Shown piece after piece: positions 10,582-21,570 of a DNA stretch of 64,000 bases; positions within the stretch are counted from its first letter, which is position 1; every line of letters starts with the position of its first letter. The notes beneath the pieces were generated by a model, which had not been told where the DNA came from, did no database searches, and saw nothing but the letters and a program-made list of their open reading frames with translations. The stretch covers positions 26,948,806-27,012,805 of the forward strand of contig CM048848.1 in the NCBI GenBank assembly GCA_026545225.1, written 5' to 3'. The DNA comes from Cornus controversa. Its lineage: Eukaryota > Streptophyta > Magnoliopsida > Cornales > Cornaceae. Made by a program: the position numbers and the translations under genes.

Positions 10582-10959
10582 GGGAGATGTTATTGGCGCT
10601 CTAACAATCTCCTCTTGCACTCCAAATTTCATTTTGCAATTAATAAAAGGTCTAAATTACCCTTTTGCATGTTTTTCAACCAGGTTCGGTCTGTTTTCTT
10701 TGATCTTCTCTCTATCTCTTCCTCCTTACACCATCCATATACAATTTGGTCATCACCAAAAGTCTTTGAGTATAATGATTTGAAGGCATAAACCAGCCAT
10801 TGAGAGAGAGACCATATTACGAGGCACACAATTGAAGTAGAATATAAGAGGGCAATATGGTCATTTCATTTAATGTTGGAGTGCAAGAGAGCGCAATATG
10901 GTCATTTCAATTAATGCTGTAGTCTTAGAGGAGGTTTATGGAGAGCCAATAACACTCCC
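10582..10959. mobile_element. hAT-type MITE, 378 bp
   Basis: The ends are inverted repeats over about 35 bases: the left starts GGGAGATGTTATTGGC and the right, complemented, GGGAGTGTTATTGGC, followed on both by C-CTC and CTCCTCT blocks. A perfect 8-bp duplication TTATTTAT flanks it (10574-10581 and 10960-10967), the size made by hAT transposases. Near the right end GCAATATGGTCATTTCA is duplicated. There is no transposase: the two short overlapping ORFs inside have no domain. It is a non-autonomous element moved in trans. Confidence 0.88.
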
Positions 10960-10967
10960 TTATTTAT

Positions 10968-12105
10968 TTTCTATTAAATTTAAAGAGAAGTGGGCCCACA
11001 TCATTGCATGATTTTTACTTTTCAAAAATATTAACTTTTAAACAACTTTCAAAAAACTATTTTAAAGATAAAATCTTTCCAAAAATATTTTAGGAAACCT
11101 TTTATCTTTTTTTCTTAAAGATAAAATATTTTCTAAAATATTTTAGGAAACCTTTTAAAAAACTATTTTTAGATAATATTTTAGGAAATCTTTTAAAAAA
11201 CTATTTTTAGAAAGAAAGTATGTCCAATAATTCTAGGAATCCAATTCTCTCATAATTTAATTAAAACAAATAAGAAAAAAGTATCTTTTAATTTCATGGA
11301 TCAAAATGCATGAAAATATATATTATTATCCATGAACATATAAATATGACATTGTAAATAGTAGGGTTCGATAGTGCTAGAGGAATGATTCACACTCAAG
11401 ACTAAACTATAGAATAGTGAAAGGAGATTAGGGAGGTGAGGATGGATTAGGAGATAAAGAAGGCAAAAGGCATATGAGACTGGGAGGGGCTCCTCCATGA
11501 TCATGATTTGCCAGAATGTCCTCTTGTGCCACAAGTGTACTGGTATTTATAGAGCTCCTGATATAGATCCTTGACAGTTATCATGATGTCATGCTGAGAT
11601 CATGTGTCCAATCCATTATTCCTTCTGGTCAATCCGCAGGTACGGCTGACGAACCCTTCTCTCAAGCCACCATGCCACAACAACCCAATTTCTCGTCGCC
11701 TAAAAGACTATATTAATGAGGGAAGGTTGCCCATTAACCCTCTCCATGCCTTCAAGCGTCCCTATTAATATATGCTTAATACCACCTCTTTACAGTTACC
11801 CCATTGCATTCAACGATCTTTTAAGAGCGTATGAATGCAAAATCCTACCTTTGCTTATTTCACATTTCCTAAGGTGTGTCTTCACCATCTAAATTCATTA
11901 ATCACCATTTGATTAATTACAACAATGTCCTAATAAAATCCACTCATGAGTCTACTCATCCCTTCGTTCAATAATTTTGTGAGCTCCATGTGCAAAATTC
12001 ATTCCTATCTTATATTCACTCTTGCCAAGAGAAAAATCACTCGACAAAATCGAAAACACCCCTACACTGCTTATCGAGACATACCTATTAGAGGATATTG
12101 CCCCA
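10968..12105 (-). other. Probable LTR sequence on the minus strand
   Basis: No gene. 11040-11215 has three rough copies of an AATATTTTAGGAAACCTTTTAAA unit. The minus strand carries TATAAATA at 11551-11544 inside CTCTATAAATACC, a classic promoter placement for an LTR, with tandem repeats upstream of it at 12110-12590. LTR ends were not found, so the assignment is tentative. Confidence 0.4.
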
Positions 12106-12109
12106 GCCA

Positions 12110-12590
12110 ATTCTTTCCCATCATTTGCAAGTTAAAGCCACTTGTGACTGCTTTATGAGTTAAAGCCACCCATGACTGCTAACCTTAACCTTTGTGAGTT
12201 AAAGCACTCATGACCGCTTGCAATACCTTCGCGAGTTAAAGTCATACACGATCGCTTACCATATCATTACCTTCGCAGGGTAAGGCTACCCGCGACCGCC
12301 AACCTTCGTAAGTTAACGCACTCACGACCGCCAAAACTTCGAAAGGTAAAGCCTATTCATAATCATTTTTTCTAGAACATTAGCGGGTTAAAGCCACACA
12401 CGACCGCTTTATAAGTTAAAGCACCCATGACCGCTTTTCCAGAACCTTTGTGAGTTAAAGTCACCTACAACTGCTTCATGAATTAAAGCACCCATGACTA
12501 CTTTTCCAGAACTTTCGTGAGTTAAAGCCACCCGTGATCGCTTCATAAGTTAAAGCACCCATGAACGCTTTTTTAGAACCTCGGCGTGTG
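12110..12590. repeat. Minisatellite, about 11 units with GAGTTAAAGC and CATGACCGC
   Basis: Alternating words GAGTTAAAG(C)CACCCATGACCGCTT and TTCCAGAACCTTTGT recur at about 30-60-base spacing with much drift. On the minus strand the array lies upstream of the TATA box at 11.55 kb, as enhancer-like repeats often do in LTR U3 regions. Confidence 0.8.
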
Positions 12591-12779
12591 TGGTTCATAA
12601 CTCTAGCAATGAACCAACAAGCTAGAAGGTGTAAAAGTTTTTGAAATAAACTAGAATGCAACTAGAATTGAAATTAGTAGCACAAAAAATCTCGAATACA
12701 ATTATAGCAGTTTGCAGCTCAAATAACAGACAACATGAATTCAATTTAGCAAAATCAACACTATAAAAGTTTAGCAAAA

Positions 12780-12965
12780 ATAACAATATGGACCAGCATA
12801 AAACAACAATGGAATTCAGCACTTAACAACAACTTATTTCAACAAAAACAACAATATGTTTCAGCACCAAACAACAATGGAATTCAGCAACAAAAAAAAA
12901 AAAACAGCAATAGTTCAGCACCAAACAACAATAGAATTCATAAAAAAAATAGCAATAGTTTTAGA
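12780..12965. repeat. Short diverged tandem repeat
   Basis: Four or five rough copies of a unit like CAGCA(C/T)(C/A)AAACAACAATGGAATT, separated by A-rich runs. No coding role is apparent. Confidence 0.7.
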
Positions 12966-13113
12966 ACATTCACGTTGGTCATGTCTTATTGGCAAGATAA
13001 GGTCAATATCTAGAAGATATGAGTGCCACTACATCCATATCCAAAACTAAACAAGATATATGTGATGGTCAAGGAGTTATGGGTAAAGAAGAGAGCTTAA
13101 AGTTTCTGGTGGA

Positions 13114-13254
13114 ATGGCAGCCAAAGTGGCTCTCTCTTCCTCTTTCAGTACCAAATTTCCAATACTAGCAAGCAATCCTCACCATCTCCTGTATTTCACA
13201 CCCTCTGCTCACCAAAAACAATGGCTCATCTTTTCAAAATTCATGCAAACTTAG
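13114..13254 (+). pseudogene. Possible first exon with plastid-transit-like N-terminus
   Basis: An ATG at 13114 opens 46 codons starting MAAKVALSSSFSTKFPILAS and ending at a TAG at 13252. The peptide is rich in Ser, Ala and basic residues and has no Asp or Glu, the composition of a chloroplast transit peptide. Just past the stop a shifted frame continues with NLGLRDLSCFNHHF, suggesting one indel in an older, longer exon. The gene is not recognised. It sits in a repeat-rich region, so a stranded exon is likelier than a working gene. Confidence 0.35.
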
Positions 13255-13797
13255 GTTTGAGAGACCTCTCTTGTTTCAATCACCATTTTAAGATTTATTC
13301 TTCTCTTTGAATGCACACATATACCACGTACTACATATTTAATATACATACACATACACGTACACGTACGTAGACAAATTATGTATATGTTGTTCAATTG
13401 AGCCACGATGAGTCTGAAATGATAAATTGACAGAAAGGCTTTGGTGTGTAGGTGGAGGAGAGGGAGAAGTCAAGCAAGGAGGGAAGAAGAAGTTTATCAC
13501 TAGAGATGAAGAATCAGAATAGTAAGCCTTCCAACACATTCCTTTTTTTTGCTTTCATAATGTTAAAACTTAGTTAATTTACAATGTTCAAAGCACTTCT
13601 CTTGTTCTCAAAGAATGAAATATGATTGATTTTGAGGCCTCAGAAACAAGATATATATCCGCTTCTAAAATGCTAATAGGACAGTAAATTGTTGGAACTT
13701 CTTCAAAACATGCATTTCAGTAGTAATATGCATAACTTCTAGTGCAGTTGTGGATATGACTCACTAGAAGATTTTCATTAAGTGTAGGTATTGGCAG

Positions 13798-13911
13798 ATC
13801 ACAGGGGAAAGGGAAGGGGAGAATCCCATGAAGACAACCATTCCTTACATCATTATATTTGGCATGTCAACACCCTTTGTGATCTTAGCCATTGCTTTTG
13901 CCAATGGTTAG
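13798..13911 (+). pseudogene. Possible exon encoding one membrane helix
   Basis: After a plausible acceptor (TTGGCAG ending at 13797) an open frame runs ITGEREGENP, then MKTTIPYIIIFGMSTPFVIL and AIAFANG, to a TAG at 13909-13911. The centre is a clear transmembrane helix. It lies about 0.5 kb downstream of the transit-peptide-like exon at 13114 on the same strand, so the two could be parts of one small organelle-membrane protein gene. The link and the function are unproven. Confidence 0.3.
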
Positions 13912-14409
13912 ATCATGGTACTTGTTCGATAATACAATTATAAATTTTGTGGCAAGATGTGGCAAGTATCTCCAACCTCATTTATTTCATAACCTCCTCG
14001 GTTCAATCTTCTAAACTCTTTAATGCAAGCATATATATACCTGTTACACATATGTTTTCATGCTCTGACATGTTAAATGAATCATCTATTAGCTTTGGTA
14101 GTGTGTAAAGCTCATATAGATTGAGGGGTTAGCTAGCTTAGATTCAAAGCCTTCAACCCAAGTCTTACCCAACCTGACTTTTAAACCCACATTTTTTTTG
14201 AGCTCGGGTTGGAATAACCTAATTTGAGTTCAGTTAGACTTGAGTTGGGTTTGGTTTGGAATTCATTTGCAACTTGAAAACCAAGCTATTATCACAATAC
14301 TAAAGTGAAGTCATCAGTGGTACATGTGAAGTAATACTGACTTGCATTGGTGTTAAAGATTATCTCAAGTAGTGATTACTGCATAGAAGCAGCCGCAACC
14401 AGTGATTTT
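13912..14409. other. No gene recognised
   Basis: AT-rich sequence with a GC-richer patch at 14150-14270 containing CTCGGGTTGG and GAGTTGGGTTTGG words like those at 7.8 and 9.8 kb. Confidence 0.4.
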
Positions 14410-14690
14410 TTTTTTTGTTGCAAAAATCCAATTGCAAAGAGGATGTTTTCTATGTCAAGTTGAATTGGAGTCTTCAAAACCTTGATGCAAATAGGACTTT
14501 TTTTTCCTTGTCCAAGCGAAATTAAAGACTTGAGGATCCTATAGCAAATAGGATTTTTTTTCCTTGTCCAAGCGGAATTGATGACTTGAGGATCCTTTTG
14601 CAAATAAGATTTTTTTCCTTATCCAATCTGAAATAGGATTTGGTTTTCCATGTTCAAACTAAATTGGAGTTTTGAAAATCCAATGGCAAA
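14410..14690. repeat. Minisatellite, about 5 units of 55-65 bp
   Basis: Units contain GCAAATAGGA, a T-run, CCTTGTCCAAGC, GAATTGA and CTTGAGGATCCT. The middle three units are closest to each other. Confidence 0.85.
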
Positions 14691-14809
14691 TAGGTTTAAT
14701 CCACCATTATATATATGTAGCATGCTTTTCAGACCATTCATGTCAGAGAATAATTGAGAGAAATTCCATGAACTGCTATCACCTAGCAACTCCCATTGAG
14801 CAGCAAAAA

Positions 14810-15455
14810 GATGACTCTATCTTTCTCTCTCTTTCTTTTTTCTGTTATATGTACTGACTGTGCCTTCTTTCTCTGTACTGACTTTTTTTTTCTCTCTTAT
14901 TTCTTTCTTTCTTTCTTCTATTTTTTTTCCTTCTTTCTTCTTTTTTCCCTTCTTTTTTCTTCATTTCTTTTTTCCACATGTTGTACTGACTTCTTCTTAT
15001 TCTTTTTTTCTACTTTCTTCTTCATTTTTTTCTTTTCTTTATTTTTTTCCATGTGCTGACTTCTTCTTTTTCTTTTTTTCCTTTTTTTTTCTACTTTCTT
15101 TCTCTTCTTTTTCTTCTTCTTCTTCTTTCTTTTTTTTCTCTACTTTCTTCTTCATTTTTTTTCTCTTCTTTCTTTCTTTCCACGTGCTGACTTCTTCTTC
15201 TTTTTTTGTTTTTCCTTTTTCTTTCCTTCTTTCTCTTCTCTTTTTTTTCCTTTCCTTTTTTTTTTCTAGTGCCTTCTTTCTTTTTTTTTCCTCTTCTTTC
15301 TTTCCACGTGCTGACTTCTTCTTCTTCTTTTTTCCTTTTTTCTTCTTTCTTTCTCTTTTTTTTCCTTTCCTTTTTTTTTACTGCCTTTTTTTTTCTCTTC
15401 TTCTTTTTTCCTTTCTTTACTGACTTCTTCTTTCTTCTTCATTTTTTTCTCTTCC
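14810..15455 (+). repeat. 645-bp polypyrimidine array with repeated CACGTG
   Basis: The plus strand is almost pure C/T (TTC, CTTT and TTTTTC runs). A CCAC(G/A)TG(C/T)-TGACTTCTTCTT word recurs near 14973, 15049, 15180 and 15304, with a partial copy at 15418. The spacing is about 75-130 bases. The purine interruptions are almost confined to this word, which carries a CACGTG palindrome at 15181 and 15305. The long Ser/Phe ORFs on + and Lys/Glu ORF on - are artefacts of this composition. Confidence 0.9.
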
Positions 15456-15942
15456 ACACAAATATATATATATCCATCTGATGTGGTGGCTGACTAGGCA
15501 CTGAATGCTGATTGGACGATTATGTGGTAGGTGACTGGATGTTTAAAAATATAAGAATTGTTATGCTACTTGCTAGTTTGGAACTTGAGACCTCGTGAAG
15601 AGTATTGCAAACCTTTGAAATATAGTATAACCTGCAGTTGAACTTCGAAAAGAATATTTTTTTATATAATTTGGCAGCACGTACAATTTCTCTTTTTTTA
15701 TTCAGTAGCAACTTTGTCTTCCGTAATCACTAGTAACCAATTTTATTTTTCCAGATCAGTTTTTACTTGTAGGCTCTGCTCGAGTTTTGTGTTGCCTTTG
15801 GAACAACATACAAATTCATTAAACTCATCGAGGAAGACAACTTTATGTGAGCCACTTAACTCTTTTCTTACATGTTATAATTTCTTTGACAATTTTTGCA
15901 GCTCAAATCGCTTCTCTCAAAATATGGAGTTCGAAACGCCAT

Positions 15943-16432
15943 TCATTAATCCCTTCAGGGTCCGTTAGTGCCCTTTGGGGTCACTTAGTTTCTTTAGAAC
16001 ACTTTATCGTCCCTTCGGGATCCCTTAGTACCCTTTCGGGTTACTTTATTGTCTATCGGGGTCCCTTAGTGCTCTTCGGAGTCACTTAGTTCCTTTGGAA
16101 TACTTTATCATCCTTTTGGGGCCCTTATTTCCGTTGGAATACTTTATCGTCCCTTCGGGGTCCCTTAGTGCCCTTTGGGGTTACTTAGTTCCTTTGGAAT
16201 ACGTTATTGTCCCTTCAGGGTCCCTTAGTGCCCTTTGGGGTTACTTTATTGTCCTTTCGAGGTCCCTTAGTGTCCTTTGGGGTCACTTCGTTCCTTTGGA
16301 ATTCTTTATCATCCATTCGGGGTCCCTTAGTGCCTTTCGGGGTCACTTTATCGTCCCTTCGAGGTCCCTTAGTGCCCTTAGGGGTCACTTAGTTCATTTG
16401 AAACACTTTATCGTCCCTCTGGGGTCACTTTT
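15943..16432. repeat. Minisatellite of two alternating 28-32 bp words
   Basis: Alternation of (C/G)GGGTCCCTTAGTGCCCTTTG and GGTCACTTAGTTCCTTTGGAA-TACTTTATCGTCCCTTC blocks, about 8-9 composite units. Two frames stay open across the array and give Leu/Ser/Gly/Pro repeats, but both read only the repeat and have no domain, so no protein is claimed. Confidence 0.9.
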
Positions 16433-16530
16433 TTTTTTTGGGTAAATTTCTCTCAGACCTTTTTTACTTTTAGGTAAATAACTTTTGACTTCTGCCAATC
16501 ATGATTTTCTTTAAAAGCATCAAGGTAAAC

Positions 16531-16690
16531 ACAGTAAACATTTTAGAATGAGAGAATGATGTCATGGAGAAAAGAGTACTACACAACAGTAACCATTTTA
16601 GAACAAGAGAACGATGTCATAGAGAAAAGAGTACTACACAATAGTAACCATTTTAGAACGAGAGAACGATGTCATGGAGAAAAGAGTATT
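16531..16690. repeat. 55-bp tandem repeat, three units
   Basis: GATGTCATGGAGAAAAGAGT recurs at 16558, 16613 and 16668, period exactly 55 bases, with only a few differences, so this is a young array. A looser duplication with GACAA and CAGTAGGCCAA words follows at 16770-16885. Confidence 0.93.
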
Positions 16691-16989
16691 ACACTAAATG
16701 TAAGAACCCCACTGGTTCGTTGTTTTGCTCCACGGGCCAAAGTAATATGGCATGACGGGTGCTTTCAATGTCTTTGTGACAAGTCAAGTTACCACAGTAC
16801 GACAAACACCTTTCAACATCTTGCCAGTAGGCCAAGTCACCACAATGTGGCAAACATCGTCCATATCTCGGCAGTAGGCCAAATGATATGTATTTATTAT
16901 TGTTGGGTCGACTGAACTTGAAACAATCCTCCAAGATGCCTACGTACCCTGAACAGAATCAAGTCATCATGTAGTTCAAAATATATATA

Positions 16990-17430
16990 TTCCTTTGTGA
17001 AGATAGTTTATACTCATATCAAGGAGTGCTTTTTTTTCATACAAACAATTTATTCTCGTGTCAAGGAGTGTTTGATTTTTTTTTTTGAGACAGTTTAAAC
17101 TAATGTCAAGAATTTTTTGAATTTTTTTTCATGCAGACAGTTTATACTCATGTCAATGAGTGTTCTTTTTAGACAGTCTATACTTGTGTCAATGAGTTTT
17201 TTTTTGTAAAGCTAGTTTATACTCATATCAAGGAGTGATTGTTTTTTTTTCATATAGATAGTTTATACTCGTATTAAGGAGTGTTTTTTTTTAGCAGATA
17301 GTTTATACTCATGTTAAGGAGTGCTATTTTTTTTTGGTAGACAGTTTATACACATGTTAAGGAGTCCTATTTTTGTTTTGGTAGACAACTTATACTTGTG
17401 TCAAGGAGTGTCATCGATAGTTTAGGCTCG
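16990..17430. repeat. Minisatellite, about 10 units with GTTTATACTCATGTCAAGGAG
   Basis: Each unit is AGACAGTTTATACTC(A/G)T plus GT-AAGGAGTG and a T-run of variable length, 40-60 bases in all. The last units become irregular. Confidence 0.9.
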
Positions 17431-18095
17431 TATTGGGGAGTACTTTATTTTTTATTATTCTTCAACTCTATAAAATTTAGAAGAGAGTCCAAGCTTGTGT
17501 TGAAAGGTATGAACCAGCTCGGCGTCAATTTGAACATTTCCTTCTTGCTTTGTTTCTTCATTGTACTATTCTTGTACTTGAGAAGAAACAACTCCTTCGA
17601 ACTCGTCTCCCCACCTAGAAGGAAAAGATATTTCATTCGTCATGGACCATGCAGGAGGATTAAACCTCACCCAGTATGCTTTCATTCTGTTGTGAGGTTC
17701 AATCCAGACAGCATCTTTGGACTTCGGTCCCCCACACTTTTCATCCTCTATTCTTTTGACTTTTTGAGCTTCTCATTTCATCTAAGATTGTAGATGATTT
17801 TGTTCTTGTTTCTCATTTTATAGTTTTAGTGCTTGTTAACGACATATTGGGAAGGAATTACTCGAGCTGCCATTTGTATATTTCAAACACTAATTCTTGT
17901 GAGATCTTTTTAAAACCATTCACTTCTTGAGCATTCTTCTTTGGCCTCCAAGTAAACACAATATTCCGAACTCTCCTACTTAAAGTCGTTTGAGTGGAAT
18001 TTGATAGATTATTCTGATACTGCGTCATCAAAACAAATCTTCAAGATTCGTCACTTTGGTTTTTCTTATCCCTTTCTTGAGACTTCTTTCTTATT
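17431..18095. other. No gene recognised
   Basis: A 131-codon plus-strand ORF (17398-17793) covers part of this stretch but has no recognisable domain and starts inside the minisatellite; on the minus strand this would be sequence downstream of the gag relic. Confidence 0.35.
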
Positions 18096-18990
18096 TTAAG
18101 GTTTGAGAAAATGTGCAGGTCTTTTTAAAGAACAGATGTGAATCTTGCCCCCTTGCCTACGGTATTTCATATGAGAGAGCTGGGAATGAGCTTTGTATGG
18201 AGGGTTTGCTCCCTGTCTGTCCAGTCTTCTACTAAAGTTTTCTTGACTCAATGTCTTATGTAATTGAGAACCTTCAGATAAAGTCACTAAAGTAGCATGA
18301 TGCGTTTCTTGATATAAGTCTTTATAGATGATGCTTGTATCATAAGATATATCTATTTCATCTTCCAAGTTAAGAAATATTTTGTCTTCTTCTTCGGACT
18401 CAGCCCCTTCATCTTTAAGACAATTGTCAGACATATTAGGAAAGGCAAGAGCCTTTGTACCATGACTTGTTATGTTGAGTTTCAGATCATGGGCACAAGT
18501 AACCAATTCTTTAAATGTATGAGACTTGATTCCTTGTAGAATATAGAGAAGTTCCCAGTGCATGCCTTGTATACACATTTCACTACTAAGACTTCAAAAA
18601 GACAATCTTTGCAATTAAGACTTAGAGCTCGCCAACGGTTGATATAGTCGACCACAAGCTCGTCTTTCATTTGTTTAGAATTAGTGAGTTCTAGCATACT
18701 TGCTATTCTGCGAGTACTGTAGAAGCGGTTGAGAAACTCTCGCTCCATTTGCTCCCAACAGTCAATACTCCCAACTTTAAGGTCTGTGTACCAATCAAAT
18801 GTATTCCCTTTGATGGAACGAACAAATTGGCCAGTGTTATTGCAAGTCTCCACAAAGTGTGCAACATGTTATTTGGGATTGTCTCTTCCGTCAAATTGTT
18901 GGAACTTTGGCAGTTGATATCCCATTGGTGTTTTTAAGTTGTCAATTCTTTCGATGTAGGATTTTGAGTACATAAGAGTGCTGTGAGGGG
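18096..18990 (-). pseudogene. Ty3/gypsy gag relic
   Basis: Minus-strand frames encode a Retrotrans_gag domain: PMGYQLPKFQQFDG and HVAHFVETCNNTG near the start, then FDWYTDL, WEQMEREFLNRFYSTRR and DYINRWRALSLNCKD, followed by a QGMHW-LLYILQGIK stretch. Gag forms the virus-like particle in which an LTR retrotransposon is reverse-transcribed. The frame is broken at least three times (near 18880, 18560 and within the C-terminal part). No zinc knuckle, protease or pol follows. The minisatellites at 12.1-17.4 kb lie downstream on this strand and could be its hypervariable 3' UTR, a known feature of Tat/Ogre-type elements. Confidence 0.8.
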
Positions 18991-19005
18991 AGCTACTATT
19001 GTGAG

Positions 19006-19601
19006 TTGTGCAGTGCGAAAGTGGTTGCAAAAAGTACTTTCAAACCTAGAGGGGGTGAATAGGTTTACTTACTTGTTTGTTTAATCTTTCAAATTAATTC
19101 AGTTTTAAGTCCAAGTAATAATTAACTAAACAATTAAAGCAAGTAAATAACTTAAAGTGCAAGTAAAGTAAAGAATGCACCGGATATACGTGGAAAACCC
19201 AGATCAAGAAAAAACCACGGGGGCGGTGGAAAGTCTCAGGAAACTAATCCACTATAATGAAGCATAGTATAATAGATTCTGTCTCAGACTCCCACCCTCT
19301 TAACTATTTCAAGAATCTGATGCAGAACACCTCAGACTTATAATTGCGACCTCTAGTCCAACTTCTACAGACTTTCAGTTAACGTCATGATCCTTAAAGA
19401 AAGGTTGCTGGGAAAATAGTAATACTGAGCAAGTATTCTGTTCCCTTCGTAGTGTGATATGGTCACCTTTTTTCTTCAGCAAGTAAGATAAAACAAACCA
19501 CGAATCCAATACTCTGATCAGTGAATAATTTGATACAATATCTAAGCAGCTAATTAGTAGTAGAACACCATCCTAAATATCACTCGTGAAATATAGATGT
19601 A
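19006..19601. other. Retroelement-LTR-like fragment, no gene
   Basis: Contains CCTAGAGGGGGTGAATAGG and an AAAAAACCACGGGGGCGGTGG-like block, words I associate with plant LTR or LTR-derived repeats. It is cut at 19601/22801 by the Helitron. Confidence 0.35.
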
Positions 19602-19782
19602 CTAGGGTATTACCCGTGCCTACGGCACTATAAAACAAAAAATTATTAGACTGCAATAGAAGTTAATTTCATATAATCAATGTGTCAATAAACAAATATT
19701 CACAAAACACCAGTTGCATTAAATGAAACTCTTATACGTACGTGTCTTACGCACATCTTTTACAGTACATATGTACAGGGTC

Positions 19783-20088
19783 TTACAGACCCAGAATATA
19801 CCCAAAAGGAATGGACTCTTGATCCTCATTGTTAGGTAGTTGATTCCACTGTTCATCGTCTCCTAACAGTTCTGACCAATCGAATGATAATGGATCGTAT
19901 GCATCTATACCAGTAAAAGACCCTTCTGGATTTTCAAAATTATCCAATTCGACTGGATCTCCTAGCTGTTCATCCTCTTCTAGATTCACAAAATTCATGT
20001 TCTCTTCTCCATATTGAACCCATCGCTGCTCCGATGGATTCAGAAGAGAAGATGAATAACAGAAGGAAGGCTTAGGGTTTTGTCGCAA
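19783..20088 (-). CDS. 101-codon acidic ORF inside the Helitron
   Basis: ATG at 20088, stop at 19785-19783. The protein starts MRQNPKPSFCYSSS, then becomes strongly acidic with blocks NFVNLEEDEQLGDPVELDN, SFTGIDAYDPLSFDWSELLG and QESIPFGYILGL. The last two blocks recur with the same stop in the decayed copy at 8843-9045, so this was a real protein-coding end before capture. I do not recognise the family; an acidic activation-type tail of a regulator is a guess. The first 15-20 codons look like leader sequence read through and may not belong. As Helitron cargo it is probably a fragment, though its frame is intact. Confidence 0.45.
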   Translation of the reverse strand: MRQNPKPSFCYSSSLLNPSEQRWVQYGEENMNFVNLEEDEQLGDPVELDNFENPEGSFTGIDAYDPLSFDWSELLGDDEQWNQLPNNEDQESIPFGYILGL

Positions 20089-20979
20089 CGAAGAAGAAAG
20101 CAGAATAAGAATTCTCGCGTATGTACGTATACACCTATATAAGTATATCGGCGCCCCAAGAAATTCGAATCCCTGTCACCCCAACAGTCCTGAAAAACAC
20201 GGCTAACATCCCAAAAAGTACGATCTCTTTTTCCCAACAACTTTTTGACTTTTTCAAAAAAGTTTTAAATTAAATTTTCTTTTTTTGCTTGATAAATATG
20301 TATATACATGTATATTTATATACATCTCTTGCACGTCATTTTCAATGTCCACTCTCTATTTCTTTTTCATTATTGGACCGACACAACATTCAATTGTCAT
20401 TGAGGTTGGAGTGATTTTAGGTGTAGGAAGTGATTGTTTAAATTTAAATTTAAGTTGGAGTGATTTTGAATTTGATTTAGATTCAGGTGTAAAAAAATTG
20501 AATTTGAATTTGATGTAAATATTTAAAAGTAAAGAAATGATTGATTTGATAAAAAGTAAAAGTAAAAAAATAAAATAAAAGCCAAAAAAAATAAAATAAT
20601 TCAGGTGAGAGTGAATTTATCAAATCTTAATAAATATTTTTATTAATTAGAATAGAGCTTGTATCAAATCTCTTGTATCAATTATTCAAATTAATTCAGG
20701 TGAGAGTGAATTTAAATTTCAATTTAAATTACAACTTTTTTTTGTCGCCGATATTTACATTTTTTACAATTTGAATTTGAATTCAGGTGTAAAAAATTTG
20801 AAAGTATGTGATGTGAAAAATTTTAAAATAAACTAAAAGTAAAGACTCAATCCTTACAGAATAAAACTTCATATGTGATTTTGTTCATTACAAGACTCTA
20901 TCCTCACATAATAAAAAGCATCAGTACTTTCGGTCATGGAATTTTAACATGTAAGGAGCTACAGCAATTGTTCATTGGC

Positions 20980-21031
<52 letters not shown>

Positions 21032-21059
21032 GTTTTCCATTACATGTGCAGGTTCTACT

Positions 21060-21570
21060 CCAATGTATAAATAATATATAAATAGTATACATCTCCAAGT
21101 AGTATCCTATGTTGACAACAAAAGACCCTATTACGTGTCCAACAGCAACCCATTCTTCCTGGTCACAAAGGATGGCCATAATGCTTGAAATAGTCCCTCC
21201 AATGGAGAACATGCTTCTTTGATGTACTGAGGCTTGTTCCATACCTCACCGGATTCATCACATCGTCTGAAGCATATTTCATCTTCTCTTCCAAAGACAA
21301 ATTGAAAAATCCTTCTAAGGCCTCCAGCATTTCCTCCATTAAAGAGACCTTCATCCCGTGATTAAGAATCTGTTCATTTTTATTTTGGTAAATTGTTGAA
21401 GTAATATTAACAAATTTAAGAAACAATTATTAAAAAAATCTAAAACAAATTAAAACAAAATTACTTAGTTTAAGAATAATATATATATAGTTTCAAAAAA
21501 TCACCTTGAAGAATCCCCAGTTGGCATAGGCAGAAGCGATGGCCTGAATAGTGATGAATCTAGACTCAGT
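21060..21570 (-). pseudogene. Captured 2-oxoglutarate/Fe(II) dioxygenase fragment
   Basis: Three pieces of a plant 2-OG dioxygenase lie on the minus strand. An exon end at about 21570-21505 encodes IQAIASAYANWGFFK and stops at a GTGATT donor. After a 135-base GT-AG intron (acceptor CAG at 21372-21370) the next exon gives ILNHGMKVSLMEEMLE, FFNLSLEEKMKYASDD, PVRYGTS and HVLHWRDYFKHYGHP: the DIOX_N domain. It then joins, by a frameshift near 21172, to EEWVAVGHVIGSFVVNIGYY, a segment from the catalytic half normally more than 100 residues further on. The catalytic HxD motif and the region between are missing. The intron shows capture from genomic DNA. Its parent oxidises small molecules in the cytosol; this piece cannot. 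Confidence 0.75.

Noticed and set aside
14796-15481. Long Phe/Ser-rich and Lys/Glu-rich ORFs
   Set aside because: Artefacts of a pure pyrimidine/purine tract with few possible stop codons.
15714-16445. Overlapping Leu/Ser/Gly repeat ORFs
   Set aside because: They only read the minisatellite, in two frames at once, with no start context or domain.
17398-17793. 131-codon plus-strand ORF
   Set aside because: Starts in a minisatellite, hydrophobic low-information sequence, no recognisable domain.
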